64,000 nt of DNA. It comes from Deroplatys truncata (taxonomy: Eukaryota; Arthropoda; Insecta; Mantodea; Mantidae). The DNA is taken from contig CM060990.1 of NCBI GenBank assembly GCA_030765065.1, positions 279,709,341-279,773,340 of the forward strand. Direction: 5' to 3'. The stretch's first letter is position 1. Every line of letters begins with the position of its first letter. Made by a program: the position numbers and the translations under genes. Shown piece after piece: positions 12,740 to 25,430 of the stretch. Under the pieces are notes generated by a model that was not told where the DNA came from, made no database searches, and saw only the letters and a program-made list of their open reading frames with translations.

Positions 12740-13617
12740 TAAGGCAGTGTTTTAACACTTAAATGATTCCAGTCAAATTATATAATATAAATTCAATAAC
12801 ACCCTGCCTTAAAGCAATATGTGTATAATGTATAAAATGTATGTAACAGCCATTGTATTAATGTTGATATTATAGAATACGTGTATAATAATGTTATGTG
12901 AATGTATTACATAATTTAATAATGTAGGAGCTGTGAGAATAATAGGTCAAAAGTTGCTAACAATGAGGTAACCTTGAGGCAATAATGACTTGGAAAGCTT
13001 AATAATGCTACTAGTAATTCTTGGAGCAATAATAATGTAATATTTGAGATAGTTTAAAATAGCCAATCAACAACCAGAAAAAAATTAAGTTAAATAAAAC
13101 TATTCTATTGTAGTAGGATTAGCCAATCAGAAACTAAAATGGAGCAAAGTTTACAAATTCAGAATTCAGTTGCTAGCAGACAGCGTTCCTAACTGGACGC
13201 GTGACGCGTCCTCGAGAAATTTAATACGTATTCAGTGTGAGACAAAAATAGTTTGCGTGTTAAAAAGTGCAAGTAATTAATAAATAATCTCACAGCTTTC
13301 TATATCAGTGAAGTGTTATTTAATAGTGCGAAGGATTAATAAAAGGAGTAAAGTAAAAAATTATAATCTGTGTAAGCCTACATTCTTCAGCCGCACCACA
13401 CCCTGTTAAGAAGTTCATGTCCCTGCAAATTAATACTGATGCAGCCGAGGCAAACATAATATACATAATATTTAAAGAATCATTCAAAATAAAAAGTTGA
13501 TTCTTAAACATTGGGGTGAAGGCCACTGGGTACCCTACGTGCGGTTGCAACAACTTCAAGTTCGGTTCCCCAACAGTAGAAATAAGATGCAACACCTACA
13601 TAATCAAAACTCTCTCA
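12740..13617 (+). repeat. 3' LTR, uninterrupted
   Basis: Matches the 5' LTR along its whole length of ~878 bp, starting AAGGCAGTG and ending CTCTCTCA. It contains the intact target sequence for the LINE inserted in the other LTR. Confidence 0.8.
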
Positions 13618-14652
13618 AACGTTGCATTAGCAGTAACCACTTACACAAGCGGAAAAAAGTTGTTAAAATTGAGAAACTGGGATTCAGATTTATTTTTAAT
13701 CATCATACGATCACCACCTCAGGAATCAACACACCTAGAGAAATTAGTTTTCAAGTGAAACGTTTCCGCTATTTTCAACCGTATTTCCTCTTTTGGATCC
13801 AAAATTTCGGCGTCCTTCAGGCAGGACAATCAGACTTGGAAAACTTCTCACTTTTCGCACGTCAAAATAAAAAGGACGAACCCAATATCCTTTTTCCACG
13901 GGCTATCACATAAAACCACCAGCTTCAACTAACCATGAAGATTATTCCAATTTTGACATCATACTTCCACTACAGCAATCTAGACTAGCATATTTTTCCT
14001 TCAAAACCGCAATGCGTCGTCGCACAAACACTACTTCTCAAAACTGCAACATATTTTCCCAACCTTGCAGCTATCTCCTGCTACCGAAGCCACTACAGTT
14101 AATTCAGTACATATACTTTATAAACTTGTCAGATCCATTATTGTTTTTTGGTCAGTCAGTCGAACAGCAATCAAGATGACGCAACGTGAACGATGAACCA
14201 AGCAACTTACCAGCAGTGATTACAATGTAATAATGTGAGATGAAGCACCCATTTTGGGAGCAGCAGTAGAAGGGCAGCGTGGTCTTCAGTTCGAGTTCCG
14301 CAGAATTTTCTGGAAAGGTACAACTCTTCTGCATGGGTACCCTAGAAGATAGACTGACTGGTCATAGCCCGTAGTTACATTTTACCAGGCTGGAAGCTAC
14401 AGTGATTTAAAATACGAAAAATAGGAAAGAAGAATGTAGGAAGGCAAATGAAAGTTGGCTTTGAGGATGAAACAGCTAAGCAATTGTATTTTCTGTAAAC
14501 ATGGAAAGAAAACAATATGTATTAAAGACTTCGAATGATAATACAGGCATTGTTAGTTGTACCTTTAGCAGGTTAATACTATTCTGAGTTGTAGGCTAAA
14601 TTTAATGTAATTATTTAAAATATATGGACCCGGCAATCAAATACTTCGGTCA

Positions 14653-14700
<48 letters not shown>

Positions 14701-14894
14701 AAAAGCTAAATTAGCATAAGTACTAATTTAAATAAGGTTTGGATGTAGGATGTGTGTATCGGAGAGGGACACTTCGCGCACTGCGCCCAGCTTCATCTAT
14801 TGTGACTACACTCCCCGGAAGGCAGGGTGAGGTAAAGGAGCCTTAGGAGGTCTCAGGTCCGCAGATAGACAGGATCACAGAAATGCGCAGAATT
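13618..14894. other. Intergenic, nothing recognised except a TA microsatellite
   Basis: No gene seen. A (TA)n run of about 20 units lies at 14657-14696. Confidence 0.5.
14657..14696. repeat. (TA)n microsatellite
   Basis: About twenty uninterrupted TA units. Confidence 0.95.
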
Positions 14895-14900
14895 CCTAAT
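14895..14900. repeat. 6-bp TSD of element A, left copy
   Basis: CCTAAT, repeated exactly at 32594-32599. Six-bp duplications next to AG/CT ends are the hallmark of Polinton/Maverick integration. Confidence 0.8.
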
Positions 14901-15540
14901 AGTGGAATATAATAGAGATATCTGGCTCACGTTTTGAATTTATATGGGGGAGATACGGAAACGAGGGTAGATGATAGGTTGGGAGAGAATTCCAGAAAGA
15001 AAATGCGTTTATATGGGAGAGATAGGGAATATGAGGGTAGATCCTAGATAGAACAGAACCTGAAGGAGCGGGTTGTGCTTTATATGAGAGAGGTAGTGCA
15101 CACAAGGAGAAGTGCTATGCTAGACAGAGGTTGAGGAGTAGAGTATGCGTTTATATGGAAAAGATAGGGAAAGCGTGGAGAGATGATAGTTTAGACAGAG
15201 GCTGAAGGATGGGAATGCGGTTTATACGAGAGAGGTAGGGAATACGTGGGGAGATGCTAGGCTAGGTAGGGTTCACGGTAGAAAGTGTTTTATAAGAGAG
15301 AGGTGGGGAAAACGTGGGGATACGCTAGGCTAGGCAGGGTTAAAGGTAGAATGTGCTTTATATGAGAGATATAGGAAACCAAGGAGAGATATTAGGCTGG
15401 AATGGTTGAATGGTAGGGTATGCGTTTATATGGAGGAGGCGCGAAAACGAAGTGAGATTCTATGCTAGAAGGGAGTTGAAGGAGGTGGAAATGCGTTTAT
15501 ATGGGTGAGGTAGGGAAAAAGATGACAGGTTTTAGTGAGG
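14901..15540 (+). repeat. Left subterminal tandem repeats of element A
   Basis: About eight diverged units of ~70-75 bp built around TGCGTTTATATGGGAGAG, AGATAGGGAA and GATGCTAGGCTAG. The mirror-image array is at 31740-32593. Arrays of this kind next to protein-primed ends may bind replication or integration proteins; that is inference. Confidence 0.75.
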
Positions 15541-15589
15541 TTAGTATTGATGCATATGTAATGCCCAGTCTTCTCCAGGATAGCTCCAT

Positions 15590-16010
15590 GCAGCATTCAG
15601 CAGGCGAGCAGATCCCATGGGGTTGAGTGCAGCATAGTTGTGCATGATTTCACAGATAATTGAAGTAGTATCATGAGGGTTTAGGGTAATTCGGATAGTA
15701 TCAAAGGAGGGTGGATTCCATGGTTTAGGGGTGTATAGCTCCGTATGATTTCACAGATAATTCAGCTAGTATTGGATGTCATTTAGGGTAATTTGAGTAG
15801 TTTCACAGGTGTTGGCGATAATTTTGATCAGTGATTTGTATCACAGCTATTTAATGTAATTTCAGGTGATTCAGTAGTATCAAAGGTATTTAAGTCATCT
15901 TAACAAGTAACTCAGATAGTATCGTTAATATTTAAGGTAGTTTTCAGGTGATTCGGATAGCACACGTGGTATTAATGGTAATACGGGGAGTAATTCAATA
16001 ACATATAAAC
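15590..16010 (+). repeat. Second repeat array of element A, left arm
   Basis: Diverged ~35-45-bp units based on TTTAGGGTAATTCGGATAG plus TATCA/TTTCAC. The inverted counterpart lies at 31020-31690. No coding potential. Confidence 0.65.
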
Positions 16011-17541
16011 ATTTCTTATCTAATGTTACAACACCTTTATATACTTCCTGTTTTTCTAAAGTTTATAAACTTTTATAAGTTAAACAGCTAGTGTGTGTGA
16101 CGGAGAGGGTTAAACAGTGTATAGGGTTACAGTGAGGGTATATAGAAATAGTATAAACCCGCCCATCAGCATGGTTGAGGGGATATTGTAACGTTTTAGT
16201 CAGATTTATTGTTTTATATGGTTACAGATTTTATCCAAGTGTAGCAGCTTTATCAGTTAATAATTGCTTAATTACATAAGGATTTTAAGGTTAGAAGTCT
16301 CTCCTCTTTATCTACGCGTGAGCCTAGCACTAGGATTTGCTCTTAATGGCAGGGTCAACGGCGCCCCTTCCATCTTCTTCTTTCTTCATCAGGTATATGC
16401 TGGGTGTATACACTGCACATGAGTAACCTTCAATTTTTTCAAGATTGTAGACTCGCTGAGAAAGTATTCATCTTGAGATCCAGGTTACATTTTAACCACT
16501 GTTTGTAATACGATAATGTCCATACGCATATGCAGTTTTTCCAACCTCGGTAACAACACTTTTATCAACAAAAGGCGTCAATGTGATTTTATTCACTTGC
16601 ACGGTAGTAAAAGCATGCTCTGGTGACAGGATCAGATTCATGGGCGTTCTTATTATTTCACGGGTTTTAAGATAGTCTGTATAGCTGTGAAGTGTAACGT
16701 ACTGCTTAATAGCACTATGTTTTATACCTTTAATTTTTTTATTATCGAACCTTGAATATCTAATGCACACATCTTAAGTCATAGTCCAAGAAAGCGTACC
16801 ATGATTTTGCTATTGGACCCATCTTATTTTCCCAGCACGTTTTTGTTCTGAGTAGAGTGACATATATAGTTGACAGGGTAATCAGCTGTATCCAGAAGCT
16901 CGAGAAAACGTAGCTTCTCCTGGTATACATATTCAGTTGTTACATGATGAATGAATGAATCAGTGTCCATATACTTAAGCTTCGGTTTTTCAGCCCCATA
17001 ATATGGCAAGAACACGTCGTAATTGTAGTGATACATGAAGGCCTTGAAGATGTCCAACACTCTCATACCAATAAATATAGACTTAATGAATACAATCTGA
17101 CGAGAGGCCAAATGAACAGCAGCTAGATTAGCAGCATATATTGTCCTATCGATAAACGTAGGCTTGGCGATCAACTTCTCCATAGCTTTCTCATTTATAA
17201 ACGGCCATATAGGTTCTCCGTAGTTTTTCTAAACATGGCATTCCTAAAGAGCTTATAGAGGCCGTTCTCGATATAATTTGCAGCCTGTTGTGGAACTTAT
17301 TCTTAAATTTCAGATAAGGTTTTAACCATTGAGACTGTCGGAATTATAGCACACGATGGAATTTACTCAAACGTAACCCAAAATTAAGAGCTTGCCTCAA
17401 AGGCATGCAATGTACTACATGCTTCTTCCTAGGTCCAAGATGGGGTATCAGCTTCTTTATAGATGATTCCTTGGGCTTCATACACTCAGGCAGGAAAGGT
17501 TGATCGTGAAGTTCTGCAGGATACTCGATTTCAACTTCTAA

Positions 17542-17543
17542 TA
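17542..17543. repeat. TA target duplication of mariner, left
   Basis: The TA dinucleotide is repeated at 18832-18833. The right arm shows the empty TA at ~29440. Confidence 0.8.
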
Positions 17544-18831
17544 CGAGGAGCACTATTTATATTTTGAGCCTTGGCAACCCTGAAAGCTGTAGGTGTCATC
17601 TGACGTTTCCAATGGAAGGTTTGAAATTTTTGATCATAATCTACTTCAAACATTTTGTCAATACAGCATCATTTGTTTTTTCACACTTACATGAAAATTG
17701 TGTGTCAACAAAAACATGGAATTAACTCGTGAAAATGTTCCAGCAATGATTTATTACGACCTTCGACGTGGATTATCAAGACAAGAGTGCAATGATCAAC
17801 CAATCTCCACGTTTGGCGACGAAGCTCCGTTCTTTGTTACTGTGAAACACTGGTATAACGAATTTAATCGTGGCCGCTGTTCGCTCAATGATGAAGTTCG
17901 TGAAGGTCGTCCAAAATCAGTTTTTGTGCAAGAAAACATTGATACTGTGCAGAAACTAATAATGAAAGATCGTCGTGCGACATATTGTGAGATTGAGGCA
18001 AACCTAGGCATTAGTTCTACCAGCATATATAAAATATTGCAGGATTATTTAGCCCTGAAAAAGGTTTGCTCTCGTTGGATCCCACATAATTTGATACAAT
18101 CTCAAAAAGATGCTCGTGTCGATTGGTGTACAAAAATGCTCAAGAAATACAATAGCGGTGCCTCAAAACACGTATATAAGAATGTAACAGGTAGCGAATC
18201 ATGGACCTATGCGTAAGAGCCGGAACCTAAACAGCAGTCGACTGTATGCGTGTTTCAAGATGAAGCAAATCCAACAAAAGTTGTTCGCACTCGAAGCACT
18301 TCGAAGCAAATCGTCGCCTGCTTTTTCATCAAAATTGGCCATGTGACAACTCTGCCTTTAGAGGAACGTATAACTGTCAATGCCGAATGGTACAGAACCA
18401 TTTGTTTGCCGGAAGTCTTCGGTGAAGTAAGAAAAACCAACAACCGTAGGATCGTTCTTCATCAAGACAATGCCAGCGCACACACATCTCGTCTAACAAC
18501 AGAGTATCTGAAGGCTCAAAAAATCGAATTGATAGGACATCCGCCATACAGTCCTGATTTGGCACCCAATGACTTCTTTTTGTTCCAGAACATCAAGAAT
18601 AAATTTCGTGGACGACGATTTTCTTTGGCAGAATAAGCCGTTGATGCCTTCAAAAACCATGTTTTGGAGGTGTCTCAAGAAGACTGGAATAAATGCTTTG
18701 ACAAATGTTTCAAACGGATGCAAAGGTGTATTGATCATGAAGGCGAATATTTTAAATAACAATAAAGCAGTCTTCAATCAGAAATTAGTTTGTTTTAATT
18801 ATTAGGCTCAAAATATAAATAGTGCCCCTCG
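17544..18831 (+). mobile_element. Mariner element inserted in left-arm PolB
   Basis: The 27-bp terminal inverted repeats (CGAGGAGCACTATTTATATT... and CGAGGGGCACTATTTATATT...) differ at one position. The element is 1288 bp, the usual mariner length. It lies in the PolB coding sequence of the left arm only, with TA duplicated. The homologous site in the right arm is empty, so the mariner arrived after the palindrome formed. Confidence 0.9.
17716..18759 (+). pseudogene. Mariner transposase, inactivated
   Basis: The Tc1/mariner transposase cuts and pastes DNA at TA sites through a DD34D triad. The start at 17716 (MELTREN) precedes a helix-turn-helix N-terminus. The linker shows WIPHNL, a form of the mariner WVPHxL motif. 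The second and third catalytic aspartates are present in LHQDNASAHT and PPYSPDLAPNDFF. The region of the first aspartate reads TGSES, so that residue is lost. In-frame stops occur at 18214-18216 and 18634-18636. The reading frame is otherwise continuous to ~18759. The copy cannot encode active enzyme. Confidence 0.85.
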
Positions 18832-18833
18832 TA
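18832..18833. repeat. TA target duplication of mariner, right
   Basis: Partner of 17542-17543. Confidence 0.8.
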
Positions 18834-21429
18834 TGTATCCATGATCATCTTCTTGTAGTTTCTCCAAGACGATTTCTTCAGATGAAACACACTCAAATCC
18901 CCCATAAGGGATGGAAAAGGACTTTGCCCAACCATATTGTTTATTGGCGTCGTCGTATGTAATAAATTGGGGTGGTCTCAACGGATCATGCTTGCCCATG
19001 TATGTGTTGTTTGCTTCGGCATACCGGTGGGAAATTTGGCATAAACCTCCTGTTATACCGGATTCTATCATGAGTAATTGATTATAATCCTGTAACAATT
19101 CCAGTTGAATTCCGGTATGCAGTAACATGGCATTCCATGTAATTCCTGGAGGGTTGAAATAATGTGCGGGGTCGACTTTGTGCGTTTTGATGGCATCACT
19201 GATTTATTATTCATTTAATCTATTGTAGGAGGAGAAATTCGTTCAAACCACCCATGAAAAGACGTAATCATAGGGAAATACTCCCTTACGAGTATTTAAC
19301 TTCAACTTGTCTTCTCCGAAGCGCTTGCGCGTTTCAGGATATGATGTTAGATTTTTCACCAGCTTATCCAACCTTGCACTCAGGAACCAAAAGCTATCAA
19401 CAAACCGAAGCTTTATATCTGCTACATACTTGGAAAATGATATATAGCTTTATTCAGAGCTAGGAATTAGCTCCATCCGCTAATTTCTACATCCCAACTC
19501 CTTAATAATGAAATGCGAGTCATAGCCACTAGGTTATACATGAAGACCGGAATATATTTAGGTGCTTTGCAGGCTAAATTGCATTCATTATGTAGACTTA
19601 CACGGTATTCACCACTGATATGATCATAGTCGCCGACTTTGTAGTTCTGTTCAGTAAAGGTTTCTCCACACAAGTAACATACTGTAGAGCAGTCAAAATC
19701 CTGCTGTTGATGTGTAAGTTTCAGGGTCATGGTAGATTTGTATATATTATCAATTTTCTTTGCAAGGGATGATAGGTGTACCATAAACTTCTGAGCAGCG
19801 TTAACACCACGATATACATAGGGACGCTTAGGAAGACCAGTTTCCAGATATTCAACATATTGAACAGGTTTCACGTAAACACAGAAACTGATAGGTACAT
19901 GTTGCTGATAAGAGGTTGTATATGAAGTTTCAGGATTGAGGATGCACGTATAACACGCAGCAAGGATGATTTCAAAGTCTGCATAGATGACGTAAGGTAG
20001 TTTCAACATCCTCTCAACATTTTATACTGAACAATCGGTTTCTACTCGGCAGGCATAACTACCCTTGTAGAATCATGTTGATTACAGACGGCAGCTAGTT
20101 CTTGTAGTTTTTGCAGTCCACTGCGTTCACGCTGATCGTCAAAATGTGTAAAGCAGCACTGCCTGGTACCTGTCGCTCCATTACGCTTAGTTTTCTGACA
20201 TCGAATAAGTTATTCTAAATTCTTTATATGTACATAGTGATGTTTTCCTCTCCTGTCACTCAATAGTAACAGGTCACGGTGCTCTGGTAGTTCAGACTCT
20301 GCAACCTTTATTGGATACACTTCATGCTTCTCATCCAGTCCGCAAACGTTGATAGACACCCTCTTAAGCTTTTCAAACTTAGATATATGAGAAAGCGGAG
20401 TAGGGAAAGAAACACAGCTGAAGTCATGCTTATCTTGAAGTATTTTCTCACGCGTAGGGCATTCTTCCCTATGTATTTGGCTAATACGGAATACATGAAG
20501 CATTTCTCGTCGAAATAGTTCTGGATGTTTATGCAGGCTTTTCTTGCTTCAACAGTCGTGGTAGTGATATATAGCTACTTCTTTGTAACGGGTTATACTT
20601 GTTGATACGAAGTCGACTTCTTGCACAGCAAGCAGAGCCCAGTTGCTACGCTTAAGCTGTAATTCCTCCATTTCTGTAGCCAATTTCTTGAATTTCGTTT
20701 CCAACATAGCGTTCAGATCCGTTTCAAGAAAAACGGGTTGATTCCGTTTATAAATGTTTTGTCACAGGGTTCTCCGATACTGTTAACACATTGACACTCA
20801 GCCAGCAGATTAATTTTCACACTCTGGTGAATTCCAATCTCTTTATATACAGCCTGGATTATCCAATGTTTTGCCTCATGTAGATACATATTCAGCTCCT
20901 TAGATGATTCGCATCGTATAAAACAGGATTTCAAGCCGCCATCGAATGAAGTTTCAACTTCTTTCCTTATTACAGTCCTCCATTGTAAATAATAAATAAT
21001 TTTTAGTAGGTTCTAATCTGCTTCTGTTCTCAGGAATGCCTATTTCGCATAAATCTTCATGACGCTGACCCTTATAACTATCATTGAAGGTCACAAGAGA
21101 ATCCTTAGGTTTGAAGAGCTGCTTACAACCCATCTCGTGTCTTCTTTTATCGTAACCTCACAGGAATCTCTTCCCGCATTTACAGCAAGCGTATCCGGTA
21201 GCGCTTGGAATAATATCCTTATATGCAGAGTTATTCAGCTTTATTCTGGATGTAATAACGTATTGATCCTTGTTCAAGAAAATGTAGACCTCCTCACGTT
21301 GATAAAACTTACGAAAGCTGTTAATGCTCAATGTGTACACGATATTAACACCTCAAGACTAATTTATATAATAAATATCAGTAGATGAAGGTACTATATT
21401 TATAGAGGATGCACGTACCTTTTAGATCA

Positions 21430-23100
21430 ATTTAATACTGAATTTTAATAAACAAACCGATTAAGCGGCTAATCTCTTATATCACAATACGTGTTTACAC
21501 AGGGGTTCGGGTATGTTCGCATGTTTTCTTGCAGGTTCGTGTGTTAGGGAGGAATTTCGCATATTTTATACAAGTTTGTGTGCGTGGGTGCTGAGTCTGC
21601 TCGTGCGTAAGTGTTTTTGAGCATTACTTCTATTCACGACATAACACCCAACCTAAATATTACCACTAGCACAATTCCCTGCTTTCATAATCATCATCAC
21701 AAACACCATTACTTACATTTACATTACAACTCTACACTGTGACCACCCCCATCGCTCTCATGAACACCGTAACACTCTAAAACCACCATCAACATCCAGA
21801 GCATTAGTCGCTATCACAACGTGCATTTACACCATAACTCTACACTGAGATCACCACCATCACTCTTATTAACACCATAACTCCCTAAGACCACTATCAA
21901 CATCCACAGAATTCATCGCTATTACAAACTACATTATTTGCATTCATACCATAACTCCAAACAGCGACTACCACCACTCGCGCATTTACCCAATAACTCC
22001 CTAAGACCAGCATCAACACCCACACCATTCGTGCTATATCCATCACCATAACCAATATCACATTCATTTACACTTCAACTCTACACTGCAAACACTATTA
22101 TCGCTTCAGTTAACACATAACTCCTTAATCCAAGCACTACCACCATCGGCATTCGCGCAATCATCATCATCATCATCATCATTAACACCATTACTCATTA
22201 AAACCATCAGCAATAATCGCACCATGCGCTACTATCACAACAACCATTACTCTCATTAACACCATAACTCTAAAAGCACAGAATTAACACCAATACCATT
22301 CGCTTCTACATGCATCACCTTAACTATCCTCATGTTCGTTTACACTTCAACTCTACACTACAAACACCATCACTACTTCTAGTTACACTATAACCTTGTA
22401 CTAATACTACCATCACATGTATTCATGAATACCATGCCTACACTGACGGCATCACCACTCTATTAACACCATAACTCACTCATCCCTTAGGTCAGCCTTC
22501 GCCAACATTGCTACATTAATCTAAATACAACCCCCAATATGTACTCCTTCATCATATATCAGGCTATGTTGTAACAGCGATGTACCTATAAGTTAAAGTG
22601 CCTGTCACTATTAGCGTTTTTGCTCGTTTCTGTATGTATGTATCCATGCATGTCGGTGTTTCTAAGTGTTTTCATGCATGTATGCGTATATGTAACCGGT
22701 CCCTGTTAGTGTTTGACTGTCTCACTGTCTGTGAATGTGTCTGACAAGTGTTTTAGCGTTTCTTTATTGTATGTTTCTGTTTATATGGACCTTGCTTCAT
22801 GCATGGGTTTGTAAGTATGTTTATGCCTATGTGTATAAGTGAGCGAGTATTTGCATGTACGCATGATGTGGGCATGTAAGCGTTCCTATATCTTCGTGCA
22901 GGTTCGTATGCTTGGAGAAGGGCAGAGTTACTCCGCATATGTATCATTATGTTCGGAGGTGTTCGTAGGTTTTCGTACACTTTCGACTGTTTGGAGGAAG
23001 TGATAGATTGTGTTGAGTATGTATATCTATGTTCACAGATGATCGGGAGCCATCGTGCAGGCTCGTGTGCTTGGAGTAAGAGTATAGGTGTTACCTGTAG
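21430..23100. repeat. Inner part of left arm of element A, noncoding
   Basis: Contains a satellite-like block (21650-22500) of diverged ~30-bp units based on AACACCATAACTC and CATCACCAC, including a CAT/ATC run near 22170. Repeats of TTCGTGCAGGTTCG type follow to about 23100. The right arm carries the complement at ~23870-25430. I see no coding sequence. Confidence 0.7.
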
Positions 23101-23870
23101 TTCTCTGTAGTAGAAAATATTGTTCAATGAAACCTGGAAAGAAGAGACATAAATTTTCGTGTATATATGCACAGTATTTTAAGAGTTAAATATTGATGTA
23201 TTTGACTACGTTTCTTAAGCGGGTTACAAGAATGGAAAGCCTTTTCTGAATGCTGGCTGGTCCCTACTAAGTTTCGATTCTGGCAGCATGTCCTATTTTG
23301 TGAAAGAATGTTTAAGCCAGAATCCCTTTATATATCACAATGGAGTCTTAACGAAGCACGTTCTCAGGTATCCGGCGGCCCGACTTCAGCCCTGAGCGTA
23401 ACAAAACGCGTTTAACAAATATATTTATCTATATTAAACCCTTCTGTATGCTCAGCTATCTCAAGAACTAGTATAGATTGTTTATTTTCTTTCTTTCTCT
23501 CTTTCTTTCTTTCTTTCTTTCTTCATTCCTTCTATATATTTCTTTCTTCCTTTCTTCTTGACCTATTCACATCCAAGCACGCGTATATACACGCGTACGT
23601 ATACGATTGTACGTACACATAAACATACACGCACATAGACGCACACACAGACACATACGCCTTCACACGGACCTACATGCACCAGCCCTTACATACACAT
23701 AACAGCACGCTTACACTTAAACATTCACACATATAAGCAATCACGTATAAATACATACGAGCACACTGAAACATCTAGATACATGCATGTAAGATTCTTA
23801 ACACATCCCTCCAAGTACACGAAGCTACACAAAGACTTACGAACACCTCCGAAAACAAAGACACATACGC
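23101..23870. other. Loop (spacer) of palindrome A
   Basis: Single-copy sequence between the arms, with approximate boundaries. It includes a CTTT microsatellite at ~23486-23540 and a stretch around 23216-23420 without recognisable coding signal. It represents the turn of the palindrome. Confidence 0.55.
23486..23545. repeat. (CTTT)n microsatellite
   Basis: Imperfect TTTC/CTTT run in the loop of palindrome A. Confidence 0.85.
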
Positions 23871-25430
23871 GTAACATCTCTAACCTTCCTCCGAGCATAA
23901 GAACCTGCACGATGACTCCCGAACATCTCCGAACATAGATATACATACTCAACACAATCTATCACTTCCTCCAAGCAGCCGAACCTGCACGAAGATCCAC
24001 GAACATCTCCTAACACAAAGATACATACACACGCTTACATGTTCACATCATATGTACATGCACATACCCGCTCACTTACACACGCATGTATAAACATACT
24101 TACAAACCCATACATGCAGCAGCGCCCTAATACACAGAAACAAAGAAAGAAACGCTAAACACTTGTCAGACATGTTCACAGACAGTGAAACAGTCAAACA
24201 CTAATAGGGACCGTTACATATACGCATACACGAATGAGCACACATAGAAACACCAACATGTATGGATACATATATACACAAATGTGCAAAAACGCTAATA
24301 GTGACAGGCACTTTAACTTATAGGTACATCGCTGTTATAACAGCCTGATATATAATGAAATGGTATATATTGAGGGGTTGTATTTTGATTAATGTAGTAG
24401 TGATGGTGATGGCTGAACTGTAGAATGAGTTAGTTATGGTGTTAATGGAGTGGTGATGCCGTCAGTGTAGCCATGGTATTAATGGAGACATGTGACGTTA
24501 GTGTTAGTACAAGGTTATGGTGTAATTAGAGGTAGTGATGGCGCTTGAAGTGTAAATGAACATGAGGCTAGTTAAGGTGATGTATATAGCAGCGAACGGT
24601 ATTGGTGTTAATTGTGTGCTTAGGGAGTTATGGTGTTAATGAGAGTAATGGTTGTTGTGATAGCAGCGAATGGTGCGAGTGTTGTTGGCCTTAGGGAATT
24701 ATGGTGTTAATGATAGTGATGTCGGCTGTTGCATTATAGAGTTATGCCGTAAATGCAAGTAATGGTATTTGTGATGATGATGATGATGATGAGGACAACG
24801 ATGGCTGCGAATGCTACTGGAGGTAATGCTTGGATTAAGGAGTTATGTGTTGGTTGAAGCGAAGATGGTGTTTGTATCGTAGAGTTGAAGTGTAAACGAA
24901 TGCGATATTGGTTATGGCGAAGGATATAGCAGCGAATGGTGTGGGTGTTGATGCTGGTCTTAGGGAGCTTTTGTGTTATGCGAGTGGTACGTGTGGTGGT
25001 GGTCTCAATGTAGAGTTATGGTGTGAACGCAAGTAGTGCAGGTTTTAATAGCGACGAATGCTCTGGGTGTTGATGAGGGTTTTATCTGTTATGGTGTTAA
25101 TGAGAGTGATAGGGTTAGTCATAGTGTAGAGTTATGGTGTATATGTAAGTAATGGTGTTTGTGATGATGATTATGATAGCAGGGAATTGTGCTAGTGGTA
25201 ATGTTTAGATTGGGAGTTATGGCGTGAATAGTAATAATGCACTATAACACTTACGCACGATTAGACTCGCAGACAGACAACATGTACACAAGTCACAAAC
25301 GCGCACTCACACCCACGAACATACACTTGTATAAGCATATACGTCATTCCTCCCTAACACACGAACCTGCAATAAACCTGCGAAGATAACGGAACTCCTG
25401 TGTAAACACGTATTGTGATATAAGAGATTA
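23871..25430. repeat. Inner part of right arm of element A, noncoding
   Basis: Reverse complement of 21430-23100. It contains GTTATGGTGTTAATG-type satellite units at 24390-25230 and a GAT run near 24780. Flanking blocks such as AATAGTGACAGGCACTTTAA are mirrored exactly around 22610. Confidence 0.7.

Larger units (their letters stand above)
7947..13617 (+). mobile_element. Decayed LTR retrotransposon (Ty3/gypsy-like), pol-less
   Basis: Two direct repeats of about 0.88 kb match throughout: 7947-10397 (interrupted by a non-LTR insertion) and 12740-13617. A primer-binding site of the TGGCGCC type lies 3 nt inside the left repeat and a purine tract lies just before the right one. The internal region is only 2.3 kb and holds gag remnants; no protease, reverse transcriptase or integrase is visible. 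It is therefore either a deletion derivative or a non-autonomous family. I found no matching 4-5-bp target duplication, so the outer ends are uncertain by a few bases or the flanks have mutated. The LTRs differ by many substitutions and small indels, so the insertion is old. Confidence 0.8.
16450..21400 (-). pseudogene. Protein-primed family B DNA polymerase, left-arm copy
   Basis: Polinton PolB replicates the element's linear DNA from a protein primer. The gene reads from ~21400 down to ~16490 on the minus strand, toward the element end. Visible in order: a Cys/His N-terminal motif (CCKCGKRF, ~21170); a 3'-5' exonuclease motif YADFE (~19990); a CYLCGETF zinc-like motif with downstream cysteines (~19690-19570); the polymerase motif A region DDANKQYGWAKS (~18950); a motif B region TMENL-type block near 17200; and the catalytic YMDTDSF (~16960). 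Last is the conserved C-terminal region ending AYGHYRI (~16510). Several frameshifts and stops break it, and a mariner splits it at 17544-18831. The DNA_pol_B_2-type assignment rests on these motifs. Confidence 0.8.

Noticed and set aside
7947-13617. Intact, active LTR retrotransposon
   Set aside because: No pol, gag with stops and frame changes, diverged LTRs, and no TSD found.
21650-22500. CRISPR-like repeats
   Set aside because: Units are diverged, without regular unique spacers, in a eukaryotic context; they are satellite-like.
23725-23955. Frame in the loop and right inner arm of palindrome A
   Set aside because: It arises from ACAC/TATG-rich repeats and has no recognisable protein features.
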